From JBLHKW01 sp047618565 (lineage in GTDB: Bacteria; Planctomycetota; UBA1135; GCA-002686595), in contig JBLHKW010000071.1 of the NCBI GenBank assembly GCA_047618565.1, positions 1 to 24,148 of the forward strand: a stretch of 24,148 nucleotides of DNA, in the 5' to 3' direction. Shown one piece after another: positions 1 to 7,252 of the stretch; within the stretch, counting starts at the first letter, position 1, and each line of letters starts with the position of its first letter. The notes beneath the pieces were generated by a model that saw nothing but the letters and a program-made list of their open reading frames with translations, ran no database searches and had not been told where the DNA came from. The position numbers were made by a program, and so were the translations under genes.

Positions 1-47
1 ATCTGAAGATGTACACGTCGCTTATTACCGATCTGGCGACCGAGTAG
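1..47 (+). CDS. possible 3' tail of an upstream gene
   Basis: The frame with codons starting at position 3 is open from the window edge to a TAG at 45-47 and encodes a plausible C-terminus ending LKMYTSLITDLATE. The next gene starts 45 bases later on the same strand. Only about 14 residues are visible, so no family can be named and the frame could be open by chance. The sequence to the left of the window would settle it. Confidence 0.3.
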   Translation, partial: LKMYTSLITDLATE

Positions 48-92
48 CACACTGTAGATCCGCTCCGTCAGGACCCCCTCGAAAGCTGACCG

Positions 93-1965
93 ATGAGAAA
101 CGCACCCTTGACCCTGATCACGACCCTGTGCGCGCTCTGCATGGGACCGCAGGCCGTCGCGCAGTCCCGCGCCCATGCGCCGCAGCCTTACGCGCTGCAG
201 GGCGTGCGCCTGTCGCTCGAGGACGAGACACTGCGCACGCTGATCCTGCGCGATGGATTGATCGAGGCCGTCCTGGATGTGGGCGCGCAGATCCCGGCGG
301 GATGCAAACGACTCGATGGCGAGGGTCTGATCGCGCTGCCAGCGTTTATCGATGCCTACACCCACACGGGCTGCGAGACGCCCGAGCCCGCGATCGACAT
401 GGACCGCCCGACGGCGGTGATTGCGAACGCGCCGATCGACATGCGTGAAGCCAATCGCAAGGGGATTCAGCCCAGCTTTGCTTCCGTGGATGTGCTCGCC
501 CTCGGTGATGCCGGTGCCGATGCGCACCGCGGGACGGGATTCGGGTTACTTCTCAGTGCACCAGCGGAACAGATCCTGAGCGGGAAGAGCGCGCTGGCGA
601 CCACCCGCGATGCAGCGGTGCGGGATGTCATCGTGCGCGCCGAGGTCTTTCAGCACGCGGCCTTCCGCGCGTCGGGCTCCGGCTACCCGAGCACGGTGAT
701 GGGATATCACGCCCAGTTGCGCCAGCTGTTCTACGACGCGCAGCGCCATGAGGAGCTGACGGACAGGGTCGCCGCAGGCAAGCGCGGCGCCCGGCCGAAC
801 TTCGACCGCGATCTGGATGCGGGCGCGGAGCTGCTCGGGAAGCGGATGCGCCTCGTGTGCGAGGCCGAATCGGTACGCGACATCCGTCGCTGGATGCGGC
901 TCGCGGACGAGTTCGGGCTCCAGATCGCCATCAGCGGCGGGCGCGAAGCCTGGAAACGCGGACGAGCTCGCGCGCCGCGACATCCCCGTGTTCCTGACCC
1001 TGGACTGGGGCGACGAGGTCGACGACCCGGACGAGGGGGACGACGATGACGAGGGGGACGACGATGACGACGAGGCTGAATCCGATGACGCGGAGAGCGA
1101 TGCGGATACTGACGACGATGCGGACGTGGCGCAGGACCAGGAGTCGGATGACGAAGACGAAGACGAGGGTGACGAAGACGGAGATGACAGTGCAGAAGAC
1201 GACCATGGCGATTGGAATTACGAGGAGCCGATCGGAGTCCGTCGGGAGCGCCGCCGCTTGTGGGAAGAGGGGCGCGACTGTGCGTTGCGCCTGAGCGAGG
1301 CCGGCGTTCGGTACGCGTTTGGATCCGGTGGCGAAAGCCCCAAGACCCTGATGAAGAACGTGCGCGCGCTGGTGAAGGAGGGGCTGGCGGCGGATGTTGC
1401 GCTGGCCGCACTGACCAGCGTCCCGGCCGAACTGCTCGGCGTCGGAACGAGTTACGGGGAGCTCGGTCCCGGGCGCAGCGCCGCACTGGCGCTCTGGAAT
1501 CGCAGCCCGTTCGAGAAGAAGGCCAAGGTGGCCTGGTTGTTCATCGATGGCTTCGCCCACGACCTGGAGCTCGAGGACGAGGACGAGCAGGGCAGCGGAG
1601 AGGGTCCGGCCGAAGGCGTGGATCTGACGGGCAAATGGGTTGTCGAGGACGACCTTGAAGACTCGAGTGGATCCAAGATCGAGCTGGAGATGGACGAGGA
1701 CGGCAGCTTGAGAGGGACCATCGAATTCGAGGTCGGGGGCAGCCCCATGAGTGAGGATGTCACAGGGTCGGTGTCGGGCCATGAGGTCCACATGAAGGTG
1801 TCCATCACGATCGGGGAGATGGAGATCACGTCCAGTATGAACGGCACCTACAAGGATGGGGCCATCCATGGCGAGATGACCCTCAGTACACCCGGTGGTG
1901 AACAGGATGCGGAATTTGAGATGACCCGAACGCCAGAAGGCGTCGAGAAAGGGGGTGCGCGATGA
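93..1965 (+). pseudogene. secreted amidohydrolase-like protein with acidic insert, split by a frameshift near 954
   Basis: Residues 1-24 form a Sec signal peptide (cleavage after AVA). The body matches the amidohydrolase superfamily: an N-terminal beta segment, then FIDAYTH around residue 85-91. The usual HxH metal motif reads Y-T-H, so the first histidine is lost. At 951-957 (tgg aaa c) the family-like sequence GGREAWK leaves its frame and continues as NADELARRDIPVFL in the +1 frame, which stays open to 1965. The original frame ends at 1049. The joined product would be about 623 residues. Past the break come an Asp/Glu-rich stretch (about 1012-1215), the rest of the barrel including a GVRYAFGSGGESP strand and a helix ending PAELLGVG, then a small lipocalin-like beta domain (about 1621-1947, starting LTGKW). 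The stop overlaps the next start as ATGA, so the two genes were translationally coupled. I cannot tell a real lesion from a sequencing error. Hydrolytic activity is doubtful in either case because of the missing metal ligand. Confidence 0.75.
1033..1068 (+). repeat. 18-bp perfect tandem duplication in the acidic insert
   Basis: Positions 1033-1050 and 1051-1068 are identical 18-base units, each encoding six residues (EGDDDD). They sit in a longer stretch of GAC/GAT/GAG/GAA codons. The copy looks like a recent slippage duplication that keeps the reading frame. Confidence 0.85.
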
Positions 1966-4589
1966 TGTCGTTCTTCAAGGGAACGGGCGCACTGTGTGCG
2001 CTGGTGTGTGCGCTGCAGCCGGCTGTCCGTGCTGACGGTAACGATCATCCGTTCGAGCTCGACGCGCAGCGCGTGCCGTCGATCGAGCTGGATGGTGCGT
2101 GTTTCATCGAGAACGCCACGATTCACGATGCTATCGGGCCCGCCTTCGTGGGCGACGTGCATGTGGAGGGCGGCAAGATCGTGGCGGTTGGCGACCTTGA
2201 GGCCCCGGCCGGCGTGACGCTGATCGACGGTACGGGCATGCACCTGGCGCCGGGGGTGGTGGACTGCCATTCACACATTGCCATCGAGGGCGGGGTGAAC
2301 GAGGGCACCGTCACGATCTCCGCGGACGTCTCGATCGAGGATGTCGTTCGCGCCGATGACCTCGGGATTTATCGTGCGCTTGCGGGCGGTGTCACCACGG
2401 CACGGCTCCTGCACGGATCGGCCAATGCCATCGGCGGCCGGCACGAGGTGATCAAGCTCAAGTGGGGTCGCACGGCGGATGAGTTGCGCTTCCCCGGTGC
2501 GCCGCGCGGTATCAAGTTCGCGCTGGGCGAGAACCCGAAGCGCTCGAACGGGAGGCGCAGGTCCGAGCGCTTTCCGGGAACGCGCATGGGGGTCGAGGCG
2601 GTCTTCTATCGGGCCTTTGAACGGGCGCGCGAGTACCGGACCGAGTGGCGTGACTACGAGACGCGCAAGGCCGTCGGCGACGACGCCGCGCCGCCGCGCC
2701 GGGACATCCGGCTGGAGGCCCTGGTGGGTATTCTGGATGGAGAGATCGCCGTCCACTCGCACTGCTATCGCATGGACGAGATCCTGATGCTGATCCGCGC
2801 CTCGCAGCACTTCGGCTTCGGGATCGCGACCCTGCAGCACGTGCTCGAGGGCTACAAGGTGGCCTACGAGATGGCCGAGGCGGGTGTCGGTGGTTCGACT
2901 TTCTCTGACTGGTGGGCCTACAAGGTCGAGGCCTACGACGCGATTCCGCATAACGCTGCGCTGATGATGGACGCGGGCGTGCTGACGTCGATCAACTCGG
3001 ACAGTGGCGAGATGATCCGGCGCCTCTATCAGGAGGCCGCCAAGAGCGTGCGCTACGCGGGGATGGACCGGGTTCAGGCTCTGAAGCTGGTGACCCTCAA
3101 TCCCGCGCTGCAGCTAGGCATTGGCGACCGCGTCGGTTCGATCGAGGTCGGCAAGGATGCGGACCTGACCTTGCTGAACGCCGATCCACTGTCGGTGTTC
3201 TCCCGGGTCGAGTGGACCATGGTCGACGGTCGCATCGAGTTCGAGCGCATCGATGCCTTCGATCTCGACTCCAGCCCGCTGGCCGTGTCGGCGGTCGAGG
3301 ATGCGCCCCGGTCTCGGGATGCACTGGATGGCAACGCGCCCGTACTGGCCCTGGTCGGGGGCACCCTGCATCCGGTCACGGCGCCCGCGATTCCGGGCGG
3401 AACCCTGCTGGTCCAGGACGGCCACATCCTGGCGTTGGGCAGCGATGTCGCCGTTCCCGCCGGTACCGAGGTGATCGATGTAGCCGGTCTCGATGTCTGG
3501 CCCGGAATGATCTCGTTGCAGAGCCGAGCCGGAATTCACGAGATCGGCGCGGTGGCGGCCACGAATGACGTGTCCGAGATCGGCGGGAACCAGCCGGACT
3601 TGCGCGTGACGGCTTCCATCAACGCGGACTCCGCGCACATCGGTGTCACGCGCCAGAACGGAATCACGCGCGCGCAGACCACGCCGTCGGGTGACCTGAT
3701 ACGTGGGCAGTCCGCAGTCGTGCGATTGCTCGGTGATACCTGGGAGGAGATGCTGCTCGTGGACCGCGACATGCTGCACATCGGATTCCCGCGCGTGCGC
3801 AACGACGCCGACGACAAGGACGAAGGTGACGACCGCAAGGCGCTGGCGAAACTGTTCACGGAGGCGCGCGAGTATGGTCGCGTGTGTGCCGAGGCCCATG
3901 AGCAGGGCCTTGCGGCGCCGCCCTACGATCCGCGGCTGTCGGCGCTCGCGCCCTTCGCGCGCGGAGAGAAGCCTGTCGGCATCGAGGCCAGCAACGCGCA
4001 GACGATCCTGTACGCGCTGCGCTTCATCGGCGAGCTGGAGCTGGACGCGGTGATCTACGGGGCGAGCGAGGCCTGGAAGGTCGTCGATGCACTGGCGTCC
4101 GCGCAGGTGCCGGTCGTGCTCGGACCGATCTGGAGCGTGCCGCGCTCACCCTACGATCCCTACGACGCGTCGTTCGCCAACGCCGCTGTTCTCCATCGAG
4201 CGGGTGTGCCCTTCGCGATCATGACCAAGGACCAGGACAACGAGCGCAACCTGCCGTTCCAGGCGGGGACGGCGGCGGCGCATGGTCTGCCCCGGGAGGA
4301 GGCTGTGCGGGCGGTGACGCTCTATCCGGCTCGTATCCTGGGAGTGGATGACCGGCTAGGGAGCCTGACGGTCGGCAAGATTGCCGACATCGTCGTGACG
4401 CGCGGGAGTCTGCTGGAGATCGCGTCGCCGGTGGAACTGCTGCTGATCGATGGTCAGCGCATCGACCCGCGCGACAACCGCCAAGAGCGGTTCCACGACC
4501 GCTATCGCGACCGTCTGCGCTCGAAGATGAACGCTGGCGATGCCTCCGCACCCGCCGTGGAGGCGGGCCACCAGGAAACTAGCCGGTGA
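1962..4589 (+). CDS. secreted tandem-domain amidohydrolase (imidazolonepropionase-like)
   Basis: This is an 875-residue exported protein with a signal peptide (residues 1 to about 24) and two amidohydrolase domains in tandem. Domain 1 (about 45-435) keeps the metal-dependent hydrolase signature: HSH at 103-105, HSH at 265-267, a histidine at 293 (TLQHV) and the late aspartate in INSDSGE at 347. It also has the usual C-terminal GSIEVGKDADL beta return. It should be a zinc-type hydrolase of cyclic amides or related bonds; the substrate is unknown. Domain 2 (about 460-850) has the family fold and the same GSLTVGKIADIVV return, but the HxH position reads QSR, so it probably lacks a metal site and serves as a structural or regulatory partner. 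Domain 2 also holds ASEAWKVVDALASAQVPVVL, which aligns with the broken segment of the upstream gene and helps reconstruct it. The start overlaps the upstream stop (ATGA); a second ATG at 1965 is an alternative start. Confidence 0.88.
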   Translation: MMSFFKGTGALCALVCALQPAVRADGNDHPFELDAQRVPSIELDGACFIENATIHDAIGPAFVGDVHVEGGKIVAVGDLEAPAGVTLIDGTGMHLAPGVVDCHSHIAIEGGVNEGTVTISADVSIEDVVRADDLGIYRALAGGVTTARLLHGSANAIGGRHEVIKLKWGRTADELRFPGAPRGIKFALGENPKRSNGRRRSERFPGTRMGVEAVFYRAFERAREYRTEWRDYETRKAVGDDAAPPRRDIRLEALVGILDGEIAVHSHCYRMDEILMLIRASQHFGFGIATLQHVLEGYKVAYEMAEAGVGGSTFSDWWAYKVEAYDAIPHNAALMMDAGVLTSINSDSGEMIRRLYQEAAKSVRYAGMDRVQALKLVTLNPALQLGIGDRVGSIEVGKDADLTLLNADPLSVFSRVEWTMVDGRIEFERIDAFDLDSSPLAVSAVEDAPRSRDALDGNAPVLALVGGTLHPVTAPAIPGGTLLVQDGHILALGSDVAVPAGTEVIDVAGLDVWPGMISLQSRAGIHEIGAVAATNDVSEIGGNQPDLRVTASINADSAHIGVTRQNGITRAQTTPSGDLIRGQSAVVRLLGDTWEEMLLVDRDMLHIGFPRVRNDADDKDEGDDRKALAKLFTEAREYGRVCAEAHEQGLAAPPYDPRLSALAPFARGEKPVGIEASNAQTILYALRFIGELELDAVIYGASEAWKVVDALASAQVPVVLGPIWSVPRSPYDPYDASFANAAVLHRAGVPFAIMTKDQDNERNLPFQAGTAAAHGLPREEAVRAVTLYPARILGVDDRLGSLTVGKIADIVVTRGSLLEIASPVELLLIDGQRIDPRDNRQERFHDRYRDRLRSKMNAGDASAPAVEAGHQETSR

Positions 4590-4701
4590 CCACGAACAGG
4601 ACGGCTATCAGACCGATCCACAGCACGATCCCCAGCTGGCGCTCGAATCGGCGCCGGTCGGGAATCTGCTCGGGGATGGTGGTAGGGGTTGCAGTCTGCA
4701 T
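4579..4701 (-). CDS. 40-residue single-pass membrane protein
   Basis: This ORF runs from ATG at 4701 to TAG at 4579. It has a polar, proline-rich N-terminus (MQTATPTTIPEQIP), a basic stretch (DRRRFERQ) and one hydrophobic helix (LGIVLWIGLIAVLFVVTG) that ends at the stop. The positive charges before the helix predict an N-in, C-out single-pass topology. Its last 11 bases overlap the end of the tandem amidohydrolase on the opposite strand. AGGAGA lies upstream but about 20 bases from the ATG, farther than usual. No other in-frame start occurs before an upstream TAG. I do not recognise a family. The clean charged-then-hydrophobic layout makes a real gene more likely than a chance ORF. Confidence 0.6.
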   Translation of the reverse strand: MQTATPTTIPEQIPDRRRFERQLGIVLWIGLIAVLFVVTG

Positions 4702-4822
4702 GTGATGGGTATCCGTTGCCTGTCTCCTCTAGTTAGGCTGGACCATCGAGAAACAGCGATTTCTCCTGTGAGGGCGCTGTAGCCCACGACGGGCTCGATG
4801 GAAGCGGTTTCTTGAAGGGGCA

Positions 4823-4838
4823 CCCCTCACGGGGTTTT
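4823..4838 (+). promoter_or_regulatory. small G/C hairpin just before the CPCC-protein start
   Basis: CCCC-TCAC-GGGG is followed by TTTT immediately upstream of the ATG at 4845. The preceding GGGG (4817-4820) can pair with the same CCCC, so two alternative stems compete. It could be a weak attenuator or simply shape the leader. The stems are only four base pairs, so this is tentative. Confidence 0.25.
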
Positions 4839-4844
4839 CGACCG

Positions 4845-5156
4845 ATGGATACGAAGCAAATCGATGTCGTCTGTCCGTGTTGTTCGACCGTTCTGGCGAT
4901 CGACGTGAGAACAGCGTCGGTGCTGCGCACCAGTCCACCACGGGAGGTGGGGGATACGGGCAAAGCGGAACTGGATGGGGCTCGCTGGGACGTTGCGACC
5001 GAGCGAACTGCTAATAGGACGGAGACCAGTAAGTCTGAGTTCGACGGCGCTATGGAAAAAGAACGCTCGCGAGAGAGCGACCTGGACGCGCTGTTCGAAA
5101 AGGCGAGGCAAAAGGCCCGGAAGAGGGCCGAGGGCGAGGGTGAGGACCCATTTTGA
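4845..5156 (+). CDS. short CPCC zinc-ribbon-like protein with charged C-terminal helix
   Basis: The protein has 103 residues. The N-terminus (MDTKQIDVVCPCCSTVLAID) carries CPCC in a strand-turn-strand context typical of half a zinc ribbon, followed by a conserved-looking VRTASVLR segment. Residues about 30-65 are polar and probably disordered. The C-terminal third is a charged helix (SDLDALFEKARQKARKRAEG). I recall short hypothetical proteins with this layout, a CPCC/CPxC start and a DxLFEKA-type helix, in Acidobacteriota and Planctomycetota, but no function is established. The ATG at 4845 is preferred over an in-frame TTG at 4812 because the cysteine motif normally lies within 10-15 residues of the N-terminus and the extra residues (MKGHPSRGFRP) look like translated leader. 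Only two cysteines are present, so metal binding would need a dimer or partner. Confidence 0.7.
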   Translation: MDTKQIDVVCPCCSTVLAIDVRTASVLRTSPPREVGDTGKAELDGARWDVATERTANRTETSKSEFDGAMEKERSRESDLDALFEKARQKARKRAEGEGEDPF

Positions 5157-5214
5157 GTCCCATGAAATCGGCCCAGGAAAGCAACGGGCCAGGAACAGAT
5201 GAGACCCGATCTTG

Positions 5215-5280
5215 CCCTGGGCACACAGCCAAAAACATAGCCTTTACGAAGCGGAGCCCCTGCTCCGGCGCTGCCCAGGG
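5215..5280 (+). promoter_or_regulatory. structured RNA leader candidate upstream of the LOG gene
   Basis: CCCTGGGCA (5215-5223) is perfectly complementary to TGCCCAGGG (5272-5280), giving a 9-bp closing stem. Inside it CGGAGC (5252-5257) pairs with GCTCCG (5262-5267) around the loop CCCT. The A-rich strand AAAAACATAG (5231-5240) is unpaired in this model. The element ends about 80 bases before the ATG at 5359, so it could be a 5' UTR element or a small RNA. It matches no riboswitch class I know. Confidence 0.35.
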
Positions 5281-5358
5281 AACACGAGCCCTCCGGACGA
5301 TACGCTGCCCCGCTGGCGCAGCGACCGAGACCTTCCCGCAGCCCCCGTCAGGCCCTTC

Positions 5359-6174
5359 ATGACCAATAATCGTTACAGAGCCGTAAAGGCCTACAAGAAC
5401 CCCGAGTTCATGGCGAGCCCGGACGCGCGCTCCCTGCGCATCCTGGCCGAGTACATGGAGCCAGCGACGCGCTTCGCCGAGATGGGGCTGCGCGACACGA
5501 TCGTGTTCTTCGGGTCCGCGCGCATCCCGTCGCGGGACGCGGCCGAGCAGGCCCTGGCCGAGGCGCGCAAGTCGGGCGAGGGTCTGGAGCAGGCGGAGAT
5601 GCGACTCGAGATGTCGCGCTACTACGAGGAGACCCGCGAGCTCGCGCGGCGACTCACGGAGTGGTCGAAGTCACTGGAGGGGAGCGATCACCGCTTCGTG
5701 GTCTGCTCCGGTGGTGGCCCCGGGATCATGGAGGCTGCCAACCGTGGCGCTTCGGAGGCGAAGGGCGAGAACATCGGCCTGAACATCTCGCTGCCCTTCG
5801 AGCAAAACGACAATCCGTACATCACGCGCCGGCTGTCGTTCGAGTTCCATTACTTCTTCATGCGCAAGTTCTGGTTCACTTACATGGCCAAGGCCATGGT
5901 CGTGATGCCGGGCGGCTTCGGCACGCTCGATGAGTTCATGGAGACGGTGACCCTTGTCCAGACCTTGAAGATCAAGAAGACCTTGCCGATCGTCCTCTTC
6001 GGGAAGACGTTCTGGAACGATGTCATGAACTTCGATGCCCTGGCGCGCTACGGCACGATCAGCCCGGGCGATGTCGAGCTGTTCTTCCAGACCGACTCCG
6101 TGGACGAGGCCTTCGATCACCTGGTCAAGGAACTGACCGAGCACTCACTCGGCAACTCGGAGCCGGGCCTGTAG
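5359..6174 (+). CDS. LOG family protein (nucleoside 5'-monophosphate phosphoribohydrolase type)
   Basis: The protein has 271 residues with a Rossmann-like fold. The family signatures are present: FGSAR at 51-55, SGGGPGIMEAANRG at 117-130, and PGGFGTLDE at 184-192. In the family these bind the phosphate and ribose of a nucleoside monophosphate and cleave the N-glycosidic bond, releasing the base and ribose 5-phosphate. Older databases call such proteins 'lysine decarboxylase', which the motifs do not support. It is longer than the roughly 190-residue minimal LOG proteins because of an N-terminal extension and a helical insertion (about 60-110), as in the type II/long LOG group. It is probably cytoplasmic. 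The ATG at 5359 is preferred to an in-frame TTG at 5212, since the 49 residues between them look like translated leader and overlap the hairpin region. In bacteria the role is usually nucleotide salvage rather than hormone production. Confidence 0.88.
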   Translation: MTNNRYRAVKAYKNPEFMASPDARSLRILAEYMEPATRFAEMGLRDTIVFFGSARIPSRDAAEQALAEARKSGEGLEQAEMRLEMSRYYEETRELARRLTEWSKSLEGSDHRFVVCSGGGPGIMEAANRGASEAKGENIGLNISLPFEQNDNPYITRRLSFEFHYFFMRKFWFTYMAKAMVVMPGGFGTLDEFMETVTLVQTLKIKKTLPIVLFGKTFWNDVMNFDALARYGTISPGDVELFFQTDSVDEAFDHLVKELTEHSLGNSEPGL

Positions 6175-6485
6175 GCCGCGCCGGCATCGGTCACGGGAGT
6201 GTATCTACTCGGTTCGGCCAAAAAGGAGAGCCGCAAGCGTTCGGCATTTCGACTGAGGGTCGATGAATCCAGAGTTGTAGGCGTTCGTCACCGCATGACC
6301 GAGCATGCGGGCGCGTCGGCCGATGGACTCGCGCGCGATGGCGTCGATCCTGGATGGAAAGGAGTCCCGGCTGGCCATAAAGATGCATGCAGAACCATGG
6401 CCACAGGCCAGCAAGTCCGTGCTCGCGAATTCTTCCCGTGGCCTGTCCTTGCAGCCGCGGGTGGGTGTCCCTTAAATGAGCCACC
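6175..6485. other. gene-poor interval between LOG and a membrane protein
   Basis: I see no convincing gene in these 311 bases. On the minus strand 6414-6205 is open (69 codons from a TTG) and reads with ordinary amino-acid composition (RIDAIARESIGRRARMLGHA), so it may be a gene relic. It lacks a ribosome-binding site and a recognisable domain. A 7-bp inverted repeat, CAGGCCA (6404-6410) with TGGCCTG (6439-6445), is also present. Confidence 0.4.
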
Positions 6486-7082
6486 ATGGAACCGTTGAGC
6501 ATGCTGGTCGCCTCGACCCTGATCTCTGTCTTGATCGCCGCCCTTGTCCTCTGGCTCGGGTGCTCGTGGATCGGAACCCGACTGAAGGCCGAGCTGGAGC
6601 ACGAATACGATCAGAAGCTCGTGGCCCAGCGCGCCCACTGGGAGGCACGCGACGAGGCCGAGCGCGTGCGTCTGCTGGGACCCGAACGCGAGCGCGTCAC
6701 CGAGGTCGTCGTGGAACTCTGTGCCCGCTGGGTCGGGATCGCCGACTGCATCACCGAGTGCGGAATCACCAAGCTCGGCTCCGTCGAGCGCAGCCGCTTC
6801 GCCTACCGGGACACCTTCCGCAAGGAAATGTCCTACTTCGACGACTACTTCCGTCCGCGGCGCGCCTTTCTTGACGAAGCCACCGCGGCGGAGATCACGG
6901 CTACCGTGGCGCGCATGCGGGCCGAGGAGCGCGAGCTGAGCGGCACCCTGCGCGACGAGGAAAACGTCGACGCAGCGGGCGCCAAGCGCGAGATCACCAA
7001 GACCTTCGAGGTCATGTCAGAGCAAGCGGTCGGCATTGCCGAGCTACTCGAGGCCAGGTGCCGAGCAGCCCTGACCACCTGA
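6486..7082 (+). CDS. membrane-anchored coiled-coil protein of unknown function
   Basis: The protein has 198 residues. One N-terminal transmembrane helix (about residues 5-27, LVASTLISVLIAALVLWLG) is followed by a long charged helical domain. The segment TRLKAELEHEYDQKLVAQRAHWEARDEAERVR is typical coiled coil, and the remainder is helical with few glycines or prolines. Most of the protein is probably cytoplasmic if the arginine-rich side stays inside. I do not recognise a family. No Shine-Dalgarno is evident before the ATG (tgagccacc). The start is supported by the signal-anchor beginning at once and by an in-frame TAA just upstream (tccctTAAatg region). A GC-rich hairpin follows 16 bases after the stop, so the gene is probably monocistronic. 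Confidence 0.72.
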   Translation: MEPLSMLVASTLISVLIAALVLWLGCSWIGTRLKAELEHEYDQKLVAQRAHWEARDEAERVRLLGPERERVTEVVVELCARWVGIADCITECGITKLGSVERSRFAYRDTFRKEMSYFDDYFRPRRAFLDEATAAEITATVARMRAEERELSGTLRDEENVDAAGAKREITKTFEVMSEQAVGIAELLEARCRAALTT

Positions 7083-7098
7083 GCCACTGATCGTGGGA

Positions 7099-7123
7099 GC
7101 CCGGGCTTGCGGGATGCCCGGGC
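7099..7123 (+). terminator. GC-rich stem-loop after the 198-residue membrane protein
   Basis: GCCCGGGC (7099-7106) pairs with an identical palindromic copy (7116-7123) across a 9-base loop. It begins 16 bases past the TGA at 7080-7082. No U-tract follows, so it is not a classical intrinsic terminator; it could be an end-protecting hairpin or a Rho-assisted stop. Confidence 0.4.
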
Positions 7124-7185
7124 GCCGCTGGAGGGCGCAGGCGGTCCATCCGTACGGGTTGCCCGGAAGCTGTAGACTGCAGTCC

Positions 7186-7199
7186 GAGGATTGATCCTC
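7186..7199. promoter_or_regulatory. 14-bp palindrome upstream of the sigma-factor gene
   Basis: GAGGAT-TG-ATCCTC is a perfect inverted repeat with a 2-base centre, 53 bases before the ATG at 7253. Its position fits an operator or a leader hairpin. No regulator that would bind it is encoded next to it, so the role is inferred from symmetry and location only. Confidence 0.3.
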
Positions 7200-7252
7200 C
7201 TTGCCCCCAACGGTCGAGGCGTCGGCGGCAAGAGGTGATTGCCTTGCCTCCG

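Noticed and set aside
951..957. Programmed ribosomal frameshift as the first explanation for the split amidohydrolase
   Set aside because: No X-XXY-YYZ slippery site or downstream pseudoknot is evident, and a two-base deletion explains the change simply. It is kept only as a test in the findings.
2271..3899. Minus-strand frames opposite the tandem amidohydrolase
   Set aside because: They are antisense to conserved motifs (HSH, INSDSG) and have no recognisable domain or ribosome-binding site.
4812..4844. TTG 4812 as the start of the CPCC protein
   Set aside because: The added residues are leader-like and cross the G/C hairpin. ATG 4845 puts the cysteine motif near the N-terminus as expected.
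5212..5358. TTG 5212 as the start of the LOG protein
   Set aside because: The additional 49 residues lie over the hairpin structure and do not resemble the family. ATG 5359 gives a sensible N-terminus.
5359..6174. Calling the LOG protein a lysine decarboxylase or a dedicated cytokinin enzyme
   Set aside because: The motifs are of the nucleotide phosphoribohydrolase family. Nothing in the context shows cytokinin production.
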